This document shows, one piece after another, positions 4,919 to 6,967 of a DNA stretch of 6,967 nt. The stretch's first letter is position 1. Every line of letters starts with the position of its first letter. This DNA is from Faecalibacterium prausnitzii. GTDB taxonomy: Bacteria; Bacillota; Clostridia; Oscillospirales; Ruminococcaceae. The notes beneath the pieces are model-generated. The model saw nothing but the letters and a program-made list of their open reading frames with translations. It was not told where the DNA came from and did not search any database. The translations under genes were made by a program, and so were the position numbers. The stretch spans positions 1 through 6,967 of the forward strand of contig DCCL01000211.1 in NCBI GenBank assembly GCA_002313795.1, in the 5' to 3' direction.

Positions 4919-5017
4919 ATCGCAATTTTCACAGACAGCGCCGCTCCGAAAGACGGGTCTGTGAGAGGCAGTCTGCGGGTATTGCCCGTGCATGAAGACG
5001 CAGGCTGCGATAAAACC
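4919..5017 (+). other. Copy B of the two-copy structured element, in the degV leader
   Basis: This stretch, starting 12 nt after the purA stop, repeats the blocks of 181-290: ATCGCAATTTT (4919-4929), GCAGTCTGCGG (4968-4978), GTGCATGA (4988-4995) and ATAAAACC (5010-5017). It folds the same way. P1 pairs ATCGCA 4919-4924 with TGCGAT 5006-5011. P2 pairs TCACAGAC 4929-4936 with GTCTGTGA 4957-4964, with CCG/CGG inside (4941-4943 with 4954-4956). P3 pairs GC plus GTC (4968-4969, 4971-4973) with GAC plus GC (4997-5001) with one bulged A, and above it TGC/GCA (4974-4976 with 4990-4992) and GGG/CCC (4977-4979 with 4985-4987). It ends only 5 nt before the degV ribosome binding site, a natural place for control of translation. 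No T-run follows any stem, so it is not a purA terminator. Confidence 0.55.
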
Positions 5018-5021
5018 GGAA

Positions 5022-5028
5022 AGAAGGA
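5022..5028 (+). promoter_or_regulatory. Ribosome binding site setting the degV start
   Basis: AGAAGGA lies 8 nt before the ATG at 5037. This selects 5037 over the in-frame ATG at 4992, which lies inside the conserved GTGCATGA block of the intergenic element and has no ribosome binding site. Confidence 0.8.
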
Positions 5029-5036
5029 TGCCGCTT

Positions 5037-5936
5037 ATGTTTGACATCATCACTGACAGCGCCTGCGATTTTACGCCGGAAATGGCGCAGAAGATGGGCG
5101 TAGAGATCGTGCCGTTCTATGTCTCGCTGGATGGAGAGCACTACCGCAAGGAGGGCAAGGAGATCGCCGTGCGGGATTTCTACCAGTTCATGGTGGATAA
5201 CCCCGCTGCCTATCCCAAGACCAGCCTTGCCTCCATTGAGGACTTTGAAGAGGTGTTCCGCCGTCAGGCTGAGGCCGGTCGGCCCACCCTCTGCCTCTGC
5301 TTCACCGGCAAGATGAGCGGCTGTGTGGGCAGTGCCCGCAACGCCCGGGAACTGGTGCTGGAAGACTACCCTGACGCAAAGATTGAGGTGATGGACTCCA
5401 CAGCAGCGACGGTCACGGAGGCCACCATGGTGGAGAACGCCGTGGCCATGCGGGATGCAGGCTGCACGCTGGAGGAAACAGTGACCTGGCTGGAAGCGGA
5501 AAAGAGCACCAACAACATCTTCTTTACGGTGGGCAACTTGGATTACCTCATCAAGGGCGGACGCATCGGCAAGGTCTCCGGCCGCGCGGCCAACCTGCTG
5601 GGCATCAAGCCCATGATCCTGTTCAAGGACGGCGAGATCTTCTCGGGCGGCGTGGCCCGGGGCCGTCAGAAGAGCTTTGAGAAGGCTCTGGAACAGCTGA
5701 TGAACTATCTGGATGCCAACGGCGGCACGCCGGACGATTACCGCATCATCGTGGGCTACGGCTACGATGAGGAGGAAGGCAAGCGGCTCTGGCTCCAGAC
5801 CCGCGCAGCTCTGCGTGCAAAGTATCCGGCAGCGGAGTGCGACGTAGGCGTGCTCCAGATCGGCTGCACCATCGCCGTGCATACCGGCCCCTACGCTCTG
5901 GGCGTGGGCATCATGCGGCGCTGGAAGAAACAGTAA
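5037..5936 (+). CDS. DegV-family fatty-acid-binding protein (FakB-like)
   Basis: A 299-residue cytoplasmic protein of the DegV family, which binds one fatty acid in a buried pocket; characterised FakB members present it to the kinase FakA for phosphorylation and entry into phospholipid synthesis. Landmarks in order: ITDSACD at residues 5-11, TSLAS at 62-66 (usual TSxPS ligand loop), TGKMSGCVGSA at 90-100 (usual LSGTYQSA), DSTAAT at 120-125, LIKGGRIGK at 171-179 and the carboxylate-side loop CTIAVHTGPYALGVG at 277-291 (His282, Thr283, Gly284). Length is normal. The start at 5037 gives the usual MFDIITDSACD beginning. No fakA is in the window. It may be read through from purA, since the 129-nt gap has no terminator or good promoter, only the structured element. 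Confidence 0.92.
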   Translation: MFDIITDSACDFTPEMAQKMGVEIVPFYVSLDGEHYRKEGKEIAVRDFYQFMVDNPAAYPKTSLASIEDFEEVFRRQAEAGRPTLCLCFTGKMSGCVGSARNARELVLEDYPDAKIEVMDSTAATVTEATMVENAVAMRDAGCTLEETVTWLEAEKSTNNIFFTVGNLDYLIKGGRIGKVSGRAANLLGIKPMILFKDGEIFSGGVARGRQKSFEKALEQLMNYLDANGGTPDDYRIIVGYGYDEEEGKRLWLQTRAALRAKYPAAECDVGVLQIGCTIAVHTGPYALGVGIMRRWKKQ

Positions 5937-5942
5937 CCAAAC

Positions 5943-5980
5943 AAAAAACAGCGGTGTCCATGCGGACACCGCTGTTTTTT
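5943..5980 (+). terminator. Intrinsic terminator after degV
   Basis: A perfect 17-bp stem (5943-5959 paired with 5964-5980, arm AAAAAACAGCGGTGTCC) with loop ATGC and six T at its end, 6 nt after the stop codon. The symmetric A and T runs would also permit termination on the minus strand as a backup for the CBS gene. Confidence 0.93.
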
Positions 5981-5996
5981 GATACGACAGGCACAG

Positions 5997-6038
5997 AAAA
6001 GCGCCCGGCGGTCTGCATGATGCAGCGCCGGGCGCTTT
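5997..6038 (-). terminator. Terminator of the CBS-domain gene
   Basis: GCGCCCGGCG (6001-6010) pairs with CGCCGGGCGC (6026-6035), extended by AAA/TTT outside and by an inner CTGCA/TGCAG pairing (6013-6017 with 6021-6025, loop TGA). On the minus strand it is followed by TTTTC and lies 17 nt after the gene's stop at 6056. The plus-strand side has only TTT, so it mainly serves the minus gene. Confidence 0.85.
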
Positions 6039-6055
6039 GAGCTTATTATGGAACA

Positions 6056-6967
6056 TTACCGGTTTTCGGCATGCTGGGAGCTGCGGGAGAAGCGGGCTTT
6101 GTCTTTTTCCCGCTCTTTCTCCTTCTCGTCCTCCGGCTGTGCAGCGGGAGTGGGAAGACTGAACCGCACCTCTGTGACCCGGCGGCGGGCCGTGCGGGTC
6201 ACAACGCCGTCGTAGTCGCCCAGCTTGAAGTGGTCGCCCACCTTGGGCAGATGGCAGGTCTTTTCCTGTACCAGACCGTTGACTGTGTTGGAGTCGATGT
6301 CCTCATCCTCAGGCAGGCCCAGCGTCTCGAAGAGGTCATCCACGCTGGCAGAGCCGGACACCAGCCAGCTGCCGTCCGACTGCTGGCGGAAATCCTCGGT
6401 CTCTTCGTCGTGCTCGTCCCAGATCTCGCCCACCAGCTCTTCCAGGATGTCTTCCAGCGTGATGATACCCTCGGTGCCGCCGTATTCATCTACGACCACA
6501 GCCATGTGATGATGCTGCTCCCGCAGGGTGCGCAGCAGCTGGGAGATCTGGGTGGAGCCGGTAGTATAGAGGGTGGGAGCGATGAGCTCTTCCACCGTGG
6601 AAGCTTTTTTCAGCCGGGCCAGATAGAAGTCCTTCTCGTGTACCACGCCGATGATGTTATCGATGGTGTCGTGATAAACAGGCAGGCGGGAATAGCCGGA
6701 CTCTGCAAAGGTCTGGGCCAGCTGTTCCAGCGAGATGTCGTCCTCCACAGCCACCACATCCACACGGGGAGTCAGGATCTCTTCCACCTCTACATCGTCG
6801 AACTCGATGGCGCTGCGGATGAGCTGACTCTCCCGGTCGGTGAGTTCGCCATCGCTCTCGGCCTCGCTGACCATGGTCATCAGCTCACCCTCGGTGATGG
6901 TATCGCTCTCCTTGTTGTGAATGAAGTGGCTCAGCAGCCGCTTCCACTGGCTGAACAGCCAGGTCAG
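6056..6967 (-). CDS. CorC/HlyC-type CBS-domain membrane protein, C-terminal part (5' end outside window)
   Basis: The frame stays open to the right edge, so the Met at 6880 is internal: 29 more codons upstream read LTWLFSQWKRLLSHFIHNKE and continue in family style. Of the 303 visible residues, 1-60 end the membrane-domain linker (ITEGELMTMVSEAESDG), about 63-120 form the first CBS domain (ILTPRVDV; SRLPVYHD; GVVHEKD), 126-182 the second (MAVVVDEYGGTEGIITLEDILEELVG, a hallmark spanning about 155-180), and 191-271 the CorC_HlyC domain. A basic/acidic tail of about 30 residues follows. The missing N-terminus should carry the CNNM/DUF21 transmembrane domain. The family is linked to magnesium or other cation efflux and its CBS pair binds adenine nucleotides; the older hemolysin label is a misnomer. 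The precise ion is unknown. Confidence 0.93.
   Translation of the reverse strand: MTWLFSQWKRLLSHFIHNKESDTITEGELMTMVSEAESDGELTDRESQLIRSAIEFDDVEVEEILTPRVDVVAVEDDISLEQLAQTFAESGYSRLPVYHDTIDNIIGVVHEKDFYLARLKKASTVEELIAPTLYTTGSTQISQLLRTLREQHHHMAVVVDEYGGTEGIITLEDILEELVGEIWDEHDEETEDFRQQSDGSWLVSGSASVDDLFETLGLPEDEDIDSNTVNGLVQEKTCHLPKVGDHFKLGDYDGVVTRTARRRVTEVRFSLPTPAAQPEDEKEKEREKDKARFSRSSQHAENR

Noticed and set aside
3603..4925. Long open frame on the minus strand opposite purA
   Set aside because: It is antisense to an unambiguous PurA, has a His/Val/Gly/Asp-rich composition typical of mirror frames in GC-rich genes, and matches no family.
4957..4964. The P2 hairpin of copy B as a purA terminator
   Set aside because: The 8-bp stem is followed by GAGGCAG with no T-run, and the same fold recurs in copy A away from any gene end.
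4992..5036. Longer degV with start at 4992
   Set aside because: The extra 15 codons lie in the conserved non-coding element, lack a ribosome binding site, and the family normally begins a few residues before the DSxxD motif, as with 5037.
4929..6056. Long open frame on the minus strand opposite degV
   Set aside because: It is antisense to a clear DegV protein, runs through the degV terminator, and has mirror-frame composition.

Overview
The window looks like chromosomal housekeeping DNA from a GC-rich gut clostridium of the Oscillospiraceae/Ruminococcaceae type, most like Faecalibacterium or a close relative. This is inferred from the gene families (QueH, DUF896/YnzC, DegV, a clostridial-type PurA, HxlR, CorC/HlyC) together with high-GC coding sequence, low-GC promoters and strong GGAGG-type ribosome binding sites. 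No phage, transposase, CRISPR, tRNA or rRNA gene is visible.

Layout, left to right. (1) 1-132: the Pro/Ala/Lys/Glu-rich C-terminal tail of a gene that starts outside the window, followed by a strong terminator. (2) 181-290: a roughly 110-nt intergenic element (copy A), then an extended -10 promoter and a 12-TM MFS transporter (376-1506). (3) An HxlR-type redox regulator (minus strand) divergent from a small cupin (plus strand); the 137-nt gap between them holds two opposed promoters and an interrupted inverted repeat, probably the regulator's operator. (4) queH (minus), sharing a bidirectional terminator with the cupin and divergent from a 67-aa DUF896/YnzC gene. (5) purA, with its own promoter and a roughly 120-nt hairpin-rich leader, then degV/fakB (plus), with no terminator between them. 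The purA-degV gap holds a second copy (B, 4919-5017) of the element seen before the MFS gene. (6) The C-terminal 303 residues of a CorC/HlyC-type CBS-domain membrane protein (minus), running off the right edge.

How the genes work together. Most are independent one- or two-gene units bounded by clear intrinsic terminators. The only convincing regulator-target pair is hxlR and the cupin, where a single N-terminal Cys aligned with the YodB sensor Cys suggests control by oxidative or electrophile stress. purA (AMP synthesis) and degV (fatty-acid-binding protein) may be cotranscribed.

The most noteworthy observation is the pair of copies A and B. They share short conserved blocks (ATCGCAATTTT, GCAGTCTGCGG, GTGCATGA, ATAAAACC) and can fold into the same closed three-stem layout. 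Their stem P2 has different sequence in each copy but preserves the pairing. This is what a structured RNA would look like, though copy A lies between a terminator and a promoter, which also leaves a dispersed intergenic repeat possible. I could not match it to a named RNA family.
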